A DNA stretch of 64,000 nt, taken from NCBI GenBank assembly GCA_900320845.1, contig ONTS01000001.1:62001-126000 (forward strand), written 5' to 3'. Both the position numbers and the translations under genes were made by a program. Below the pieces are notes generated by a model. It did not search any database, was not told where the DNA came from, and was given only the letters and a program-made list of their open reading frames with translations. This DNA is from an uncultured Prevotellaceae bacterium. GTDB taxonomy: Bacteria > Bacteroidota > Bacteroidia > Bacteroidales > Bacteroidaceae. Positions 26,700 to 35,042 of this stretch are shown one piece after another; within the stretch, counting starts at the first letter, position 1; every line of letters begins with the position of its first letter.

Positions 26700-26714
26700 T
26701 CCCCTGGTTCACAA

Positions 26715-26806
26715 AGCGTGAGCCAAGGGGTGGCAGGCCGGTTGGTCTGTCTGAGATGATACCCTCCGACCTGATCCGGATAATGCCGGCGTAGGGATGT
26801 AAGGCG
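26715..26806 (+). ncRNA. TPP (THI-box) riboswitch
   Basis: All conserved THI-box blocks are present in order: AAGGGGTGGCAG, CTGAGATGATACCCTC, ACCTGATCCGGATAATGCCG, GCGTAGGGA. It lies 48 bases before the ATG of the TonB receptor. Downstream, ACCCCTT (26818-26824) is the exact complement of AAGGGGT (26725-26731) and is followed by TTT. An alternative pairing that ends transcription or masks the start region when TPP is bound, or releases it when absent, is therefore possible (inference). Confidence 0.95.
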
Positions 26807-26853
26807 ACATAAGAAGAACCCCTTTTTATGTATTATTTAATTCAATAACAGTA

Positions 26854-29202
26854 ATGAACAAACAATTTACCTCGCTGAAAGCAGGTGTTGGCATGGGAAA
26901 GATACATCCTGTGATAGCCTCTGCTTGCCGTCTCCGTAGTGTGCTGCTGCTGTCTGCAACGGCACTGGGACTCACCGCGCACGCACAACAGAATGTCTCC
27001 CTCAGCGACACAGCACATGTCCATGCCCTGCAAGGGGTGGAAGTGGTGTCGACACGTGCCACCAACACGACGCCGATGGCATTCTCCACCCTCACACAGC
27101 AACAGATAGAAGCCGTCAACCACGGTAAGGACATCCCCTCGCTGCTGTCGATGATGCCGTCGGTGACATTCTCATCCGATGCCGGCATGGGCATAGGGTA
27201 TACCGGAATACACGTGCGGGGTACTGACCCCACACGCATCAATATCACCGCCAACGGCATACCGTTGAATGATTCCGAGTCGTCGCAGCTGTATTGGGTG
27301 AACATGGGTGACTTCGCCTCGTCGGTGCAGTCGATACAGGTGCAGCGTGGCGTGGGCACATCGACCAACGGAGCGGGAGCCTTCGGTGCCACCATCAACA
27401 TGCAGACGGCAGTAATAGGGGCGAAACCGACATTGGGTGTCGACTTCTCTGCCGGCACCTACGGCACACATAAAGAGACGTTGCGCTTCTCGACAGGACT
27501 CTTTGGCAACAGACACTGGGGAGTGCAGGGACGACTGTCGAACATCGGCAGCGACGGCTACATCGACCACGCCACATCGAGACTGAACTCCTACTTCCTG
27601 CAAAGTGGATATTTCGCCGACCGCACCGTGGTGAAGTTCATCACCTTCAACGGATGGGAGAAGACATACATGGCTTGGGACTACGCCTCACGCGCCGACA
27701 TGGAGAAGTACGGACGCACATACAACCCCTCGGGCCTCTTCACCGACGCCATGGGAGTGACACGACATTATCCCAACCAGACCGACAACTACCATCAGCA
27801 ACACTATCAGCTGATATGGAACCAGACGCTGACCGACGCATGGAAGCTCAATACCGCCCTGCACTACACCCACGGTAAAGGCTTCTACGAACAATACAAG
27901 AGCGGGCAGAAGCTGTATAAGTACCACATCTACGACGAGGCAGTGAGCAAGAGCGCCCTGGTGCGCCAGAAACGTATGGAGAACGACTTCTACGGCTTTG
28001 TGGCATCGCTGAACTATGAGCGTGTGCAGAATCTGACAGCCAACATCGGCGGCGGCGTCAACCGCTACGACGGCGACCACTTCGGACGCGTAGTGAAAGT
28101 GGTGACACCGGGAATAGACTATGACCGCCACCACCGCTACTACGACAACAATGCCGTGAAGACCGATGCCAACCTCTACCTGAAGACTACCTACATGCTG
28201 GTGCCCGGACTGTCGGTGTTCACCGATGTGCAGACACGTTGGGTGAACTACAAGATGCGCGGCACCTCGCAGGAGTACGACAGCGACAAGCAGCAGATGC
28301 CCCTGCAACTGAAGCGCAACTATAAGTTTTTGAACCCCAAGGCGGGCGTCACCTACCAGCCTTCGAGCCACCACACGCTATATGCGTCCTACGCCATAGC
28401 ACACAAGGAGCCCACACGCAACGACTTTGAAGACATGCTGGCAGAAGCCGAGAGTGTGGACCCGCAATCCGAACGCCTCAACGACCTCGAAGTGGGCTAC
28501 CGCTATACCGCATCGCAGCTGAACTTCAGCCTCAACGCCTATTGGATGGACTACAACAACCAGTTTGTGCTGACCGGCGCACAGGATGCCAACGGCGAGA
28601 TGGTGGCACGCAACATCAAGGACAGCTACCGCATGGGCGTGGAACTTGCCGCCGGATGGAATCCCGTGAAGGGACTGCGCTGGGACATCAACGCCACATG
28701 GAGCCGCAACCGTGCCAAGAACATGGAGCTGACAGTGCTCGACGAGGTCACATGGGAGCAGTCGAAGCAGAACGTGGGCACCACACATCTCGCATTCTCG
28801 CCGGAATGGATAGTGAACAACATGCTGAGCTACGAGTGGAACAACCTGCGATGCTCGCTCACCAGCAAGTATGTGGGTTCGCAGTATATGACAAACAGCG
28901 ACTTCCGCTCCTACATCGATCAGGACGGCAATCGCATCAGCGCCATGCTCAACGCATACTTCACCACCGACCTCGACATATCCTACACCTTTCACTTCAG
29001 ATACATTAAGACGCTGACGGTGGGCGTGACGGTCTACAACCTCTTCAACAAAAAGTATGAGTCCAACGGCTCCTGCTCGATGAACTTCCGCCGCACACCC
29101 AACGGCATAGAGAGCTTCGGCAACTGGGACTTCTGGTCATGGTCGACATACTCCGCACAAGCCCCCACACACTTCCTGGCACACCTCAGCATGAACTTCT
29201 GA
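26854..29202 (+). CDS. TonB-dependent receptor for thiamine or a precursor
   Basis: 782 residues, or 769 from the second Met at residue 14, which starts closer to the signal peptide (VLLLSATALGLTAHAQ). The plug domain begins at LQGVEVVSTRATN, with GIHVRGTDPTRINITANGIP and QVQRGVGTSTNGAGAFGATI; a 22-strand barrel ends in SMNF. The TPP riboswitch in front and PnuT behind assign it to thiamine uptake across the outer membrane. Whether the ligand is thiamine, its phosphates or a precursor cannot be read. The 138-base gap to pnuT contains no terminator. Confidence 0.92.
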   Translation: MNKQFTSLKAGVGMGKIHPVIASACRLRSVLLLSATALGLTAHAQQNVSLSDTAHVHALQGVEVVSTRATNTTPMAFSTLTQQQIEAVNHGKDIPSLLSMMPSVTFSSDAGMGIGYTGIHVRGTDPTRINITANGIPLNDSESSQLYWVNMGDFASSVQSIQVQRGVGTSTNGAGAFGATINMQTAVIGAKPTLGVDFSAGTYGTHKETLRFSTGLFGNRHWGVQGRLSNIGSDGYIDHATSRLNSYFLQSGYFADRTVVKFITFNGWEKTYMAWDYASRADMEKYGRTYNPSGLFTDAMGVTRHYPNQTDNYHQQHYQLIWNQTLTDAWKLNTALHYTHGKGFYEQYKSGQKLYKYHIYDEAVSKSALVRQKRMENDFYGFVASLNYERVQNLTANIGGGVNRYDGDHFGRVVKVVTPGIDYDRHHRYYDNNAVKTDANLYLKTTYMLVPGLSVFTDVQTRWVNYKMRGTSQEYDSDKQQMPLQLKRNYKFLNPKAGVTYQPSSHHTLYASYAIAHKEPTRNDFEDMLAEAESVDPQSERLNDLEVGYRYTASQLNFSLNAYWMDYNNQFVLTGAQDANGEMVARNIKDSYRMGVELAAGWNPVKGLRWDINATWSRNRAKNMELTVLDEVTWEQSKQNVGTTHLAFSPEWIVNNMLSYEWNNLRCSLTSKYVGSQYMTNSDFRSYIDQDGNRISAMLNAYFTTDLDISYTFHFRYIKTLTVGVTVYNLFNKKYESNGSCSMNFRRTPNGIESFGNWDFWSWSTYSAQAPTHFLAHLSMNF

Positions 29203-29340
29203 AGGGTACAGGTCGGGGGGGGGAAAGGTTAAAGAACAGACTGCGCATTATCTCACGCAGATACACGGAAGAACCACAGAAAGCCTTCGCCCACAAGTAC
29301 CCCTGACCATACTGCACTGACAAATATTGCTCCATCATCT

Positions 29341-29964
29341 ATGTTTCTCGACATCACTACTACCATTCTCGGCCTTGCCTACATCCTGCTGGAATATCGT
29401 GCCAGTCTGTGGATGTGGGCTGTGGGCTTTGTCATGCAGGCCCTCGGCATCGTGCTCTACTACGATAAAGGTCTCTACGCCGACTGCGGCATGGAGTTCT
29501 ACTACCTGTCGATGACCGTCTACGGCTTCCTGATGTGGCGTCGTGGCGGCAAGAAAAGCTCCGACGGGCAACAAGTGGGGAAGGGTACAGCGTCGGCGCG
29601 CCCCATCACGCACATGCCGAAGCGACAGATGGTGTTATGGATAGGCATAGGACTGCTGCTGTGGGCACTCATCTGGTATCTGCTGACTACCTTCACCGAC
29701 TCGCGTGTGCCCATAGCCGACAGCTTTACAACAGCCTTCAGCCTCGTGGGAATATGGGCCTTGGCACGCAAGTATGTGGAGCAGTGGTTTGTGTGGATTG
29801 TCGTCGACGTGGTGACCTCAGCCCTCTACTACTACAAGGACATCCCCTTCAAGGCGTCGCTCTATGCCCTCTACGTCGTCATTGCCGTGTTCGGCTACCG
29901 CCGCTGGCGCAGGATGATGACACAAGCCGACAATGAATGGAAACCAGCTCAGCAACAACTGTAA
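29341..29964 (+). CDS. pnuT: PnuT thiamine transporter (PnuC family)
   Basis: 207 residues, six or seven membrane helices. PnuC-family hallmarks: LEYRASLWMWAVGFVMQALG and YLSMTVYGFLMWRRGG in the first half, then WFVWIVVDVVTSALYYYKD and KASLYALYVVIAVFGYRRW in the second. PnuC-type proteins mediate facilitated diffusion of vitamins that are trapped by phosphorylation. In Bacteroidetes the thiamine version is encoded with a TPP-riboswitched TonB receptor and usually a thiamine pyrophosphokinase. No kinase gene follows here. Confidence 0.9.
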   Translation: MFLDITTTILGLAYILLEYRASLWMWAVGFVMQALGIVLYYDKGLYADCGMEFYYLSMTVYGFLMWRRGGKKSSDGQQVGKGTASARPITHMPKRQMVLWIGIGLLLWALIWYLLTTFTDSRVPIADSFTTAFSLVGIWALARKYVEQWFVWIVVDVVTSALYYYKDIPFKASLYALYVVIAVFGYRRWRRMMTQADNEWKPAQQQL

Positions 29965-29967
29965 AAC

Positions 29968-30011
29968 AATATCAGTGATATTGCTGACCAATATCACTGA
30001 TATTGCTTTGT
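29968..30011. repeat. ATATCAGTGAT palindrome pair, second locus
   Basis: Units at 29968-29989 and 29990-30011, exactly 22 bases each, start AATATCAGTGATATTG and AATATCACTGATATTG. Each is a palindrome in itself, and the two can pair with each other. Only 3 bases after the pnuT stop, so possibly its terminator. Confidence 0.75.
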
Positions 30012-30052
30012 ACATGTTTCCCGTTTGTCGGGTCAAAGAGCTACCGTGACAA

Positions 30053-30096
30053 CCCAAGGTCGACGACTTTGGTGACCAATCTCGACGACTTTGGTT
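30053..30096. repeat. 22-base-period palindromic repeat, site B
   Basis: Two 22-base units, 30053-30074 and 30075-30096, both containing TCGACGACTTTGGT; the second starts ACCAATC. The junction is TTTGGTGACCAA. Same family as sites at 6213, 56719 and 63711. Confidence 0.75.
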
Positions 30097-30124
30097 TTTT
30101 GTTGAGCACCCATGGTGAGCCAAG

Positions 30125-30286
30125 GTGGCAAAAGCATGGGCGAAGGCAGCCAAGGTGGCGGTACAGGCATTGCCGATGGCAAGTGAGGATGAGTTTGAAG
30201 AAAACGAAGAATGGACAGAATACTTTCTGAAAAGTGTGTTCCGCAATCAGTGGCAGACGCTGAAAGGCGACGAGGAGGATGTCTGA
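30125..30286 (+). CDS. Candidate small protein or remnant next to repeat site B
   Basis: An open frame from GTG 30125 (53 residues) or ATG 30176 (36 residues), with an in-frame stop at 30116. The first part is an Ala/Lys amphipathic helix (VAKAWAKAAKVAVQAL). The second is acidic and aromatic (MASEDEFEENEEWTEYFL, then FRNQWQTLKGDEEDV). Regular composition suggests a real coding sequence, but the promoter and start are unclear. It could be the tail of a decayed larger gene. No family is recognised. Confidence 0.4.
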   Translation: MAKAWAKAAKVAVQALPMASEDEFEENEEWTEYFLKSVFRNQWQTLKGDEEDV

Positions 30287-30310
30287 CGCACCGATAGAAA
30301 GCTATGCAAC

Positions 30311-30348
30311 ATAAAAGATGGCAACTTGCTGATGCAGGTTGCCATCTT
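30311..30348 (-). terminator. Terminator of dnaA
   Basis: An 11-bp perfect stem AAGATGGCAAC (30315-30325) with 30338-30348; on the minus strand it is followed by TTTTAT. Confidence 0.8.
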
Positions 30349-30413
30349 CGTTGAAAAAGTTTCACTTATGTAGCCTTTGCGCTTTTCGGTTGTAATGATG
30401 TGTGTGCTGTTGG

Positions 30414-31820
30414 TTATCCGAGCAGGTTGCGTTCTATGTGTTCTATCTCTGAGAGGAATGTGTGGCTTTCCTTCATTCTCTGTTCCACGAGGTTTACGCT
30501 GTGCAGTACGGTGCTGTGGTCGCGTCCTCCCACGAGTTTTCCTATGCGTGCTGCCGTCATCTTGGTGTGTTTCTGTGTGAGATACATGCACACCTGTCTT
30601 GCTTCGACGAGTGCTCGCTTGCGGCTGCGGCTCTGAACGTCGCTGGCTGAGACGTGGTAGTACTGGCATACCTCGCCCACGATGTCGTCGACGGTGACGG
30701 GGCGGTTGTCTGTCTTCACCGAACGGCTGATGACGCGTTGTGCCAGCTGCAGGTCGATGTGGCTGTTGTAGACCACGCTGTATGCCATGAGTGACGCTAC
30801 GATGCCCTCAAGGTCGCGTACGCTGTTGCCGGCAGTGCGGGCAATGACATCGACAACATCGTCGCCTATCTTCAATCCGTTCTTACGGATGAGGTGGTGC
30901 ATGATGTCTTTGCAGAGTGTGGTGTCTGGTTTCTCTATCTCAGCAATGAGTCCGCAGCTGAAGCGTGTGATGAGTCTGGCATCCATGCCGTCGAGGTCGA
31001 CAGGGGGACGGTCGGAGGCGAGCACGATGCGCTTGCCGTTGCGGAACAGGTGGTTGAGAATGTGGAAGAAGGTGTTCTGTGTGCCTTTGGCAGTGGCCCA
31101 TTCCTGCACATCGTCGATGATGAGCACGTCTATGGATTGGTAGAAACGTATGAAGTCGTTGATGGTTCCGTGTTTGCTGGCATCGACATACTGCACCTGA
31201 AAGAGCCTTGCGCTGACGTAGAGTACGCGCATGTTGGGGTTGTGCTGCTTGATGTGTATGCCGATGGCATTGATGAGATGGGTCTTGCCGCACCCGGAGG
31301 GACCATATACGAACATGGGGTTGAACTGTGTCGTGGTAGGATTGTCGGCTATTGCCAATCCCACGGCGCGCGGCAGCTTGTTGCTCTTGCCTTCGATGAA
31401 GTTGGCAAAGGTCTGCTGCGGGTTGAGCTGCGGGTCTATATCCTGTGGTGCTAGTGCGTCAAGGGGTGTGGGGGTGGTGTTGGTTCCTGCTGCCTGTGAT
31501 GCCGGACAGTGGTCGTTGCCGATGTTGTCGGTGGGCAGCACAGTGCTCAGGTCGTTGGTGCTGTCGGTAAGAATGCGGTAGCTGAGTTGCACACCGCGAC
31601 CGAAGCAATGGCGCAACACCTTGCTTAACAGGCTGACAAAGTTCTCTTCAATGTACTCGTAGACGAAAGGACTGGGCACACTTACGAGCAGAGTCTTGCT
31701 CTCTGCATCGTACTGCACGAGCTTGAGAGGAGCAAACCATGTGGTGTATTGTTCCTCTCTGACGTTGCTGCGGATGAGCCGCAAACACTCGTCCCAAAGC
31801 TGTTTGGGTGTTTGTTGCAT
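30414..31820 (-). CDS. dnaA: Chromosomal replication initiator protein DnaA
   Basis: 468 residues. Domain I (1-85) interacts with the helicase loader; domain II (about 86-135) is a Pro/Thr-rich linker. The AAA+ domain III has Walker A GPSGCGKT (173-180) and Walker B VLIIDDVQ. Domain IV carries the DNA-binding signature KRALVEARQVCMYLTQKHT with KLVGGRDHSTVLHS. It melts oriC using ATP. The neighbours are not dnaN or recF; dnaN is 30 kb away, as is normal for Bacteroidetes. A possible promoter, inverted repeat and one near-consensus DnaA box lie upstream. Confidence 0.97.
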   Translation of the reverse strand: MQQTPKQLWDECLRLIRSNVREEQYTTWFAPLKLVQYDAESKTLLVSVPSPFVYEYIEENFVSLLSKVLRHCFGRGVQLSYRILTDSTNDLSTVLPTDNIGNDHCPASQAAGTNTTPTPLDALAPQDIDPQLNPQQTFANFIEGKSNKLPRAVGLAIADNPTTTQFNPMFVYGPSGCGKTHLINAIGIHIKQHNPNMRVLYVSARLFQVQYVDASKHGTINDFIRFYQSIDVLIIDDVQEWATAKGTQNTFFHILNHLFRNGKRIVLASDRPPVDLDGMDARLITRFSCGLIAEIEKPDTTLCKDIMHHLIRKNGLKIGDDVVDVIARTAGNSVRDLEGIVASLMAYSVVYNSHIDLQLAQRVISRSVKTDNRPVTVDDIVGEVCQYYHVSASDVQSRSRKRALVEARQVCMYLTQKHTKMTAARIGKLVGGRDHSTVLHSVNLVEQRMKESHTFLSEIEHIERNLLG

Positions 31821-32388
31821 AAGTGTTAGTCCTATATTATATGTGAAGAAAGTCCCTTACATGCTCAACGTGTCGTTTCCTTGATGTGGTGCATGGTACA
31901 ATCCGATGTGGTGTTTGTACTTTGTGCCGGGGTGTGGAAAAAACAGAATGAGGTTGATGCTGGGGTAAAGCGAGACTTTCTTTCTTCTGTTTGCCGTTTG
32001 CAAATGTCGCACAATTCTGACAAGTGGGCAAACGGCATAAGGTGTCTAAGGCTGAAAGAAAAATCGGTAAATGGCTATCTGTGGGAACTTTAGCGAGGGT
32101 TTACCGTGTGTATGGGTAACAAAGCATCTTGAAGTGCGTGCAAATTGTTGTTTTTTAAGGTGTTACGCATAATGGTGAAAGCATTTTGCGTGAAGTGTTT
32201 TTGGGGTGTGTGAGGGGAGAAATAGGGCTGAAAATGCCGATAGGAAAGGACTTTATAAAAAAGTTTTGCCCCGAATGTTTATTTGTAATGAGTTCACATT
32301 GTGCAGCGCCCTGCATCAATTATAATTTAGTGTAGTGAGTATGTGATTATTACGTCCGAAAACGGATGATGTGAGGGTGCTTTTTCGG
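31821..32388 (-). promoter_or_regulatory. Long upstream region of dnaA
   Basis: 568 bases without a gene. Minus-strand promoter candidate: TTTG (32029-32032), a 20-base spacer, and GACATTTG (32001-32008). It is enclosed by a perfect 9-bp inverted repeat, GCCGTTTGC (31993-32001) and GCAAACGGC (32028-32036). TGTGGAAAA at 31933-31941 is one mismatch from a DnaA box on the opposite strand. The part near 32150-32330 is A/T-rich with nothing recognisable. Confidence 0.5.
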
Positions 32389-33291
32389 CTATTTGTTCTT
32401 CCTTCCGAAGAGGGAGAAGTGCACATAGCGTTTCGGGTTTTCGCGCAGATTGATGAGCAATGAGTCGGCATGTCCTACCGCCGAAGCCAGGTTGGTGTAG
32501 AGGGTGGAGTCGCCCATGAGTCGTCCCAACGAGGAGTTGTGGTCGTTGAGTTGGGCGGTAAACTGCTGCAGCTCGCCAATGGTCTGGTTGAGCTGCTCCA
32601 TTGTGTTGTTGAAGTCGATGTCTGCCCAGTTGGCTGTCATGCGTGTGGTGTTGTCGAGTGTGCCGGAGGCTTTGGCAACGAGCTGTGGCAGTTGCTGGTT
32701 GAGCGTCGATGCCAGCGTGGTGAGGTGTTGTGCCGTATTGTTGAGGCGTTGTGTGAGGTGTTGTGTGTTGTAAAGTGTTCCCTGCAGGGCTGCGCTGCCC
32801 GTCACGGCTTCCAGATTGTTGAGTATGGCCTGTATGGTTGGCATCATGTTGCTTACCTGTGGCAGCAGTTCGGCGGCCTTGTCGAGGGTTCCTACGTGTG
32901 CCTGACCCTGTATGTCGGTGCCGGGAGGGAGGATGTTGCCGCGTGCCTGATCGAGAAGCAGGTTCACCTGTACGTTGCCCAGCAGGTCGCTGACAATCTC
33001 GGCGCGTGTGCCTTGACGCAGTTGCAGCTTGGGGTCGAGGGCAACGACGCACTTCACCTTACCATTGCTGTTATAGTCGTAGTTGATTTCCTTCACTGTG
33101 CCTACCTTGAAGCCGTTAGAATAGATGGGGCTGGAGGCGGACAAGCCGCTGACATCGTCGAAGAGGATGGTGTAGGTGTTGTCGGAGGAGAACAGTTGTT
33201 TGCCTTTCAGGAAGTTGATGCCGAAGAAGAGCAGGGCAATGGCAACGATGGCTGTCAGGGCTATGGTGATTTCCTTTTTACGTTGGTTCAT
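32389..33291 (-). CDS. MlaD family (MCE domain) lipid-transport protein
   Basis: 300 residues. One N-terminal helix (EITIALTAIVAIALLFFGINFLKG split around residues 6-30), then the MCE domain at about 38-115 (YTILFDDVSGLSASSPIYSN, VGTVKEINY, LLGNVQVNLLL). A long helical region (about 125-280) is rich in Asn/Gln/Leu. MCE proteins form periplasmic rings or tubes carrying lipids between membranes with an MlaE permease and MlaF ATPase, which are not in this window. It starts 12 bases after the amidase stop, so the two are cotranscribed. Confidence 0.92.
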   Translation of the reverse strand: MNQRKKEITIALTAIVAIALLFFGINFLKGKQLFSSDNTYTILFDDVSGLSASSPIYSNGFKVGTVKEINYDYNSNGKVKCVVALDPKLQLRQGTRAEIVSDLLGNVQVNLLLDQARGNILPPGTDIQGQAHVGTLDKAAELLPQVSNMMPTIQAILNNLEAVTGSAALQGTLYNTQHLTQRLNNTAQHLTTLASTLNQQLPQLVAKASGTLDNTTRMTANWADIDFNNTMEQLNQTIGELQQFTAQLNDHNSSLGRLMGDSTLYTNLASAVGHADSLLINLRENPKRYVHFSLFGRKNK

Positions 33292-33303
33292 GGCTGGGAA
33301 TGA

Positions 33304-34614
33304 TTATTTCTTATTTTTTGTAGCTATGCTGATGGCTTGTCTCACGTCGGTCTTCTTTCCGTTGACGAAAGCCACGATGAATGCTTGCGGGAAGCGCTCA
33401 GTGAGTGAGCGTTTGAGGCTGATGATGGCGTTGTAGTCGGTCGTTGCGCCCACGGTGTACTTCACCAGTCCACCTTCGGTGTAGTGGTCGAGACCGGTGA
33501 GTCCTTTCAGTCGTGCGTCGTCCTTGCTCAGCGGCTGACTGTTGGCCAATATCTGTACCTTGAACACAGGCACCTCGGCGGCAGGTTGCTGTGCCTGCGG
33601 GGCAGTCTGTTGAGGTTTAGCCTCGGGCTGCTGTGTTTGCGGTGTAGCCTGTTGGGGCTTTTGTGTAGGTTGTTGCTTGTCGGTGGCAGGTGCTTTCTTG
33701 CTCTCCGGCTGTGTGGACTTAGCCTGTGAATGAGTCTTGTCGTTGCCGCTGACGTGTACCGGCGTGGTGCTGGTGGGCGGCATGGGCTTGTCGGGGTTGG
33801 CAACGGCTATGAGGGGGAGTGTCTGCTGATTGCTGCCGTAGAACTTGTTGCGGTATTGTACGAAGGCGTTGTATATGCCTTTGGCGTAGAGGTCGGCAGC
33901 TTGCGGCGAGTTCATGAAGTCTTCTTCGTCGGGTGTTGAGATGAATCCGAGTTCGAGCAGGCATCCGGGCATGGAGGAGAGTCGCAGCACGGCGAGGTTG
34001 TCCTGATGTGCTCCCATGTCGTTGCGTCCTGTCACGGCAGGCACGTTGCGCTGCATGAGGCGTGCCAGCTCCACGCTGCGCTGCATATTGTTGTCCTGTA
34101 TGAACTCAAACATGATGTTGCTCTCTGCCGAGTTGGGGTCGAAGCCCTGATAGGTCTGTTTGTATCCTTTCTCAAGTAGTATGACTGCGTTCTCGCGTTT
34201 AGCCACTTCCAGGTTCTTTGTCAGTCCGCTTCGTCCGGTATTGCGTCCGCTGCCGAGGGTGTATGTCTGAAATCCGCGTGCTATGCGTCCTGCTCCGATG
34301 GAGTTGATGTGTACGGAGATGAAGAGGTCGGCTTTGTTTCGGTTCGCCACCTGTGCGCGTTCGATGAGCGGCAGGAAGCGGTCGGTGGTGCGGGTGTACA
34401 CCACTTTGACATCGGAACAGTTGCGTTCCACCATTCTTCCGAAAGCAAGTGCAAACTTGAGGGTGAGGTCTTTCTCCTTGGAGTATTTGCCGAGGGCTCC
34501 GCTGTCGTGTCCGCCATGACCGGCGTCGATGACGAGTACAAAGCGGTCTTTGGCTACGAGGGGCAGGGTGGTGCACAACAAGAGCAGGACAAGGTAGTGG
34601 CGAAGATGTTTCAT
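33304..34614 (-). CDS. amiC: N-acetylmuramoyl-L-alanine amidase with C-terminal SPOR-like domain
   Basis: 436 residues with a signal peptide (to about residue 21). The Amidase_3 domain (about 25-250) has the zinc motifs: DAGHGGHDSGA (His33), the Glu near IERAQVAN, SVHINS, and the catalytic Glu in LLELGFIST. A Gln/Pro/Ala-rich linker (about 300-345) leads to a SPOR-like domain (about 350-425; VFKVQILANSQPLS). It cleaves the peptide stem from MurNAc during septal splitting. Cotranscribed with the MCE gene. Confidence 0.93.
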   Translation of the reverse strand: MKHLRHYLVLLLLCTTLPLVAKDRFVLVIDAGHGGHDSGALGKYSKEKDLTLKFALAFGRMVERNCSDVKVVYTRTTDRFLPLIERAQVANRNKADLFISVHINSIGAGRIARGFQTYTLGSGRNTGRSGLTKNLEVAKRENAVILLEKGYKQTYQGFDPNSAESNIMFEFIQDNNMQRSVELARLMQRNVPAVTGRNDMGAHQDNLAVLRLSSMPGCLLELGFISTPDEEDFMNSPQAADLYAKGIYNAFVQYRNKFYGSNQQTLPLIAVANPDKPMPPTSTTPVHVSGNDKTHSQAKSTQPESKKAPATDKQQPTQKPQQATPQTQQPEAKPQQTAPQAQQPAAEVPVFKVQILANSQPLSKDDARLKGLTGLDHYTEGGLVKYTVGATTDYNAIISLKRSLTERFPQAFIVAFVNGKKTDVRQAISIATKNKK

Positions 34615-34654
34615 ATTATATATATGGTGGAAATGGGGAGGGATGGTGCGGGTG

Positions 34655-35035
34655 TCAGGCGTGACTGTCGGTGTTGAACTTCAGTGTGATGGCTGCCCCT
34701 TTGGTGTCGGCGCCCATGGGAGGGTTGCATTTGGTGAGTGTGACCTCGATGTGGGTGATGGCTGGGCAGCTTTGGCTGATGTGTTGTGTTATGCGCCAGG
34801 CGACGTTTTCTATGAGTTTGGAGGGCTTTGCCATCTCTTCTTTGATGATGTCGTAGAGCATGGCGTAGCTGACGGCATCGTCGACATTGTCGGACAGCAT
34901 GGCACGTGAGGCATCGTAGGCTGCGGTGACATCGACGATGAAGTCGGCTCCGACGACGTTTTCCTGCGGCATGACACCATGCAGGGCGCGGAAGCGCAGT
35001 CCCTGTAGGGTGATGTGGCTGTGGGTGAGTGTCAT
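34655..35035 (-). CDS. folB: Dihydroneopterin aldolase FolB
   Basis: 126 residues from the ATG at 35035; an upstream in-frame start at 35161 would overlap the reductase gene and add unrelated sequence. FolB features: ITLQGLRFRALHGVMPQENV (active-site Tyr position replaced by Phe/His-rich stretch as in many Bacteroidetes), then DAVSYAMLYDIIKEEM, LIENVAWRI and TLTKCNPPMGADTKGA. It converts dihydroneopterin to 6-hydroxymethyl-dihydropterin in folate synthesis. The start lies 7 bases after the nrdJ stop, so it is in the same transcript. Confidence 0.9.
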   Translation of the reverse strand: MTLTHSHITLQGLRFRALHGVMPQENVVGADFIVDVTAAYDASRAMLSDNVDDAVSYAMLYDIIKEEMAKPSKLIENVAWRITQHISQSCPAITHIEVTLTKCNPPMGADTKGAAITLKFNTDSHA

Positions 35036-35042
35036 AGGGTGG

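Noticed and set aside
30003..30246. 75- and 142-residue frames over repeat site B
   Set aside because: They read through the palindromic repeat in non-conserved frames; the better frame there is 30125-30286.
31821..32388. Origin of replication next to dnaA
   Set aside because: Only one near-match to a DnaA box was found and no box cluster or AT-rich unwinding array; kept only as a dnaA control region.
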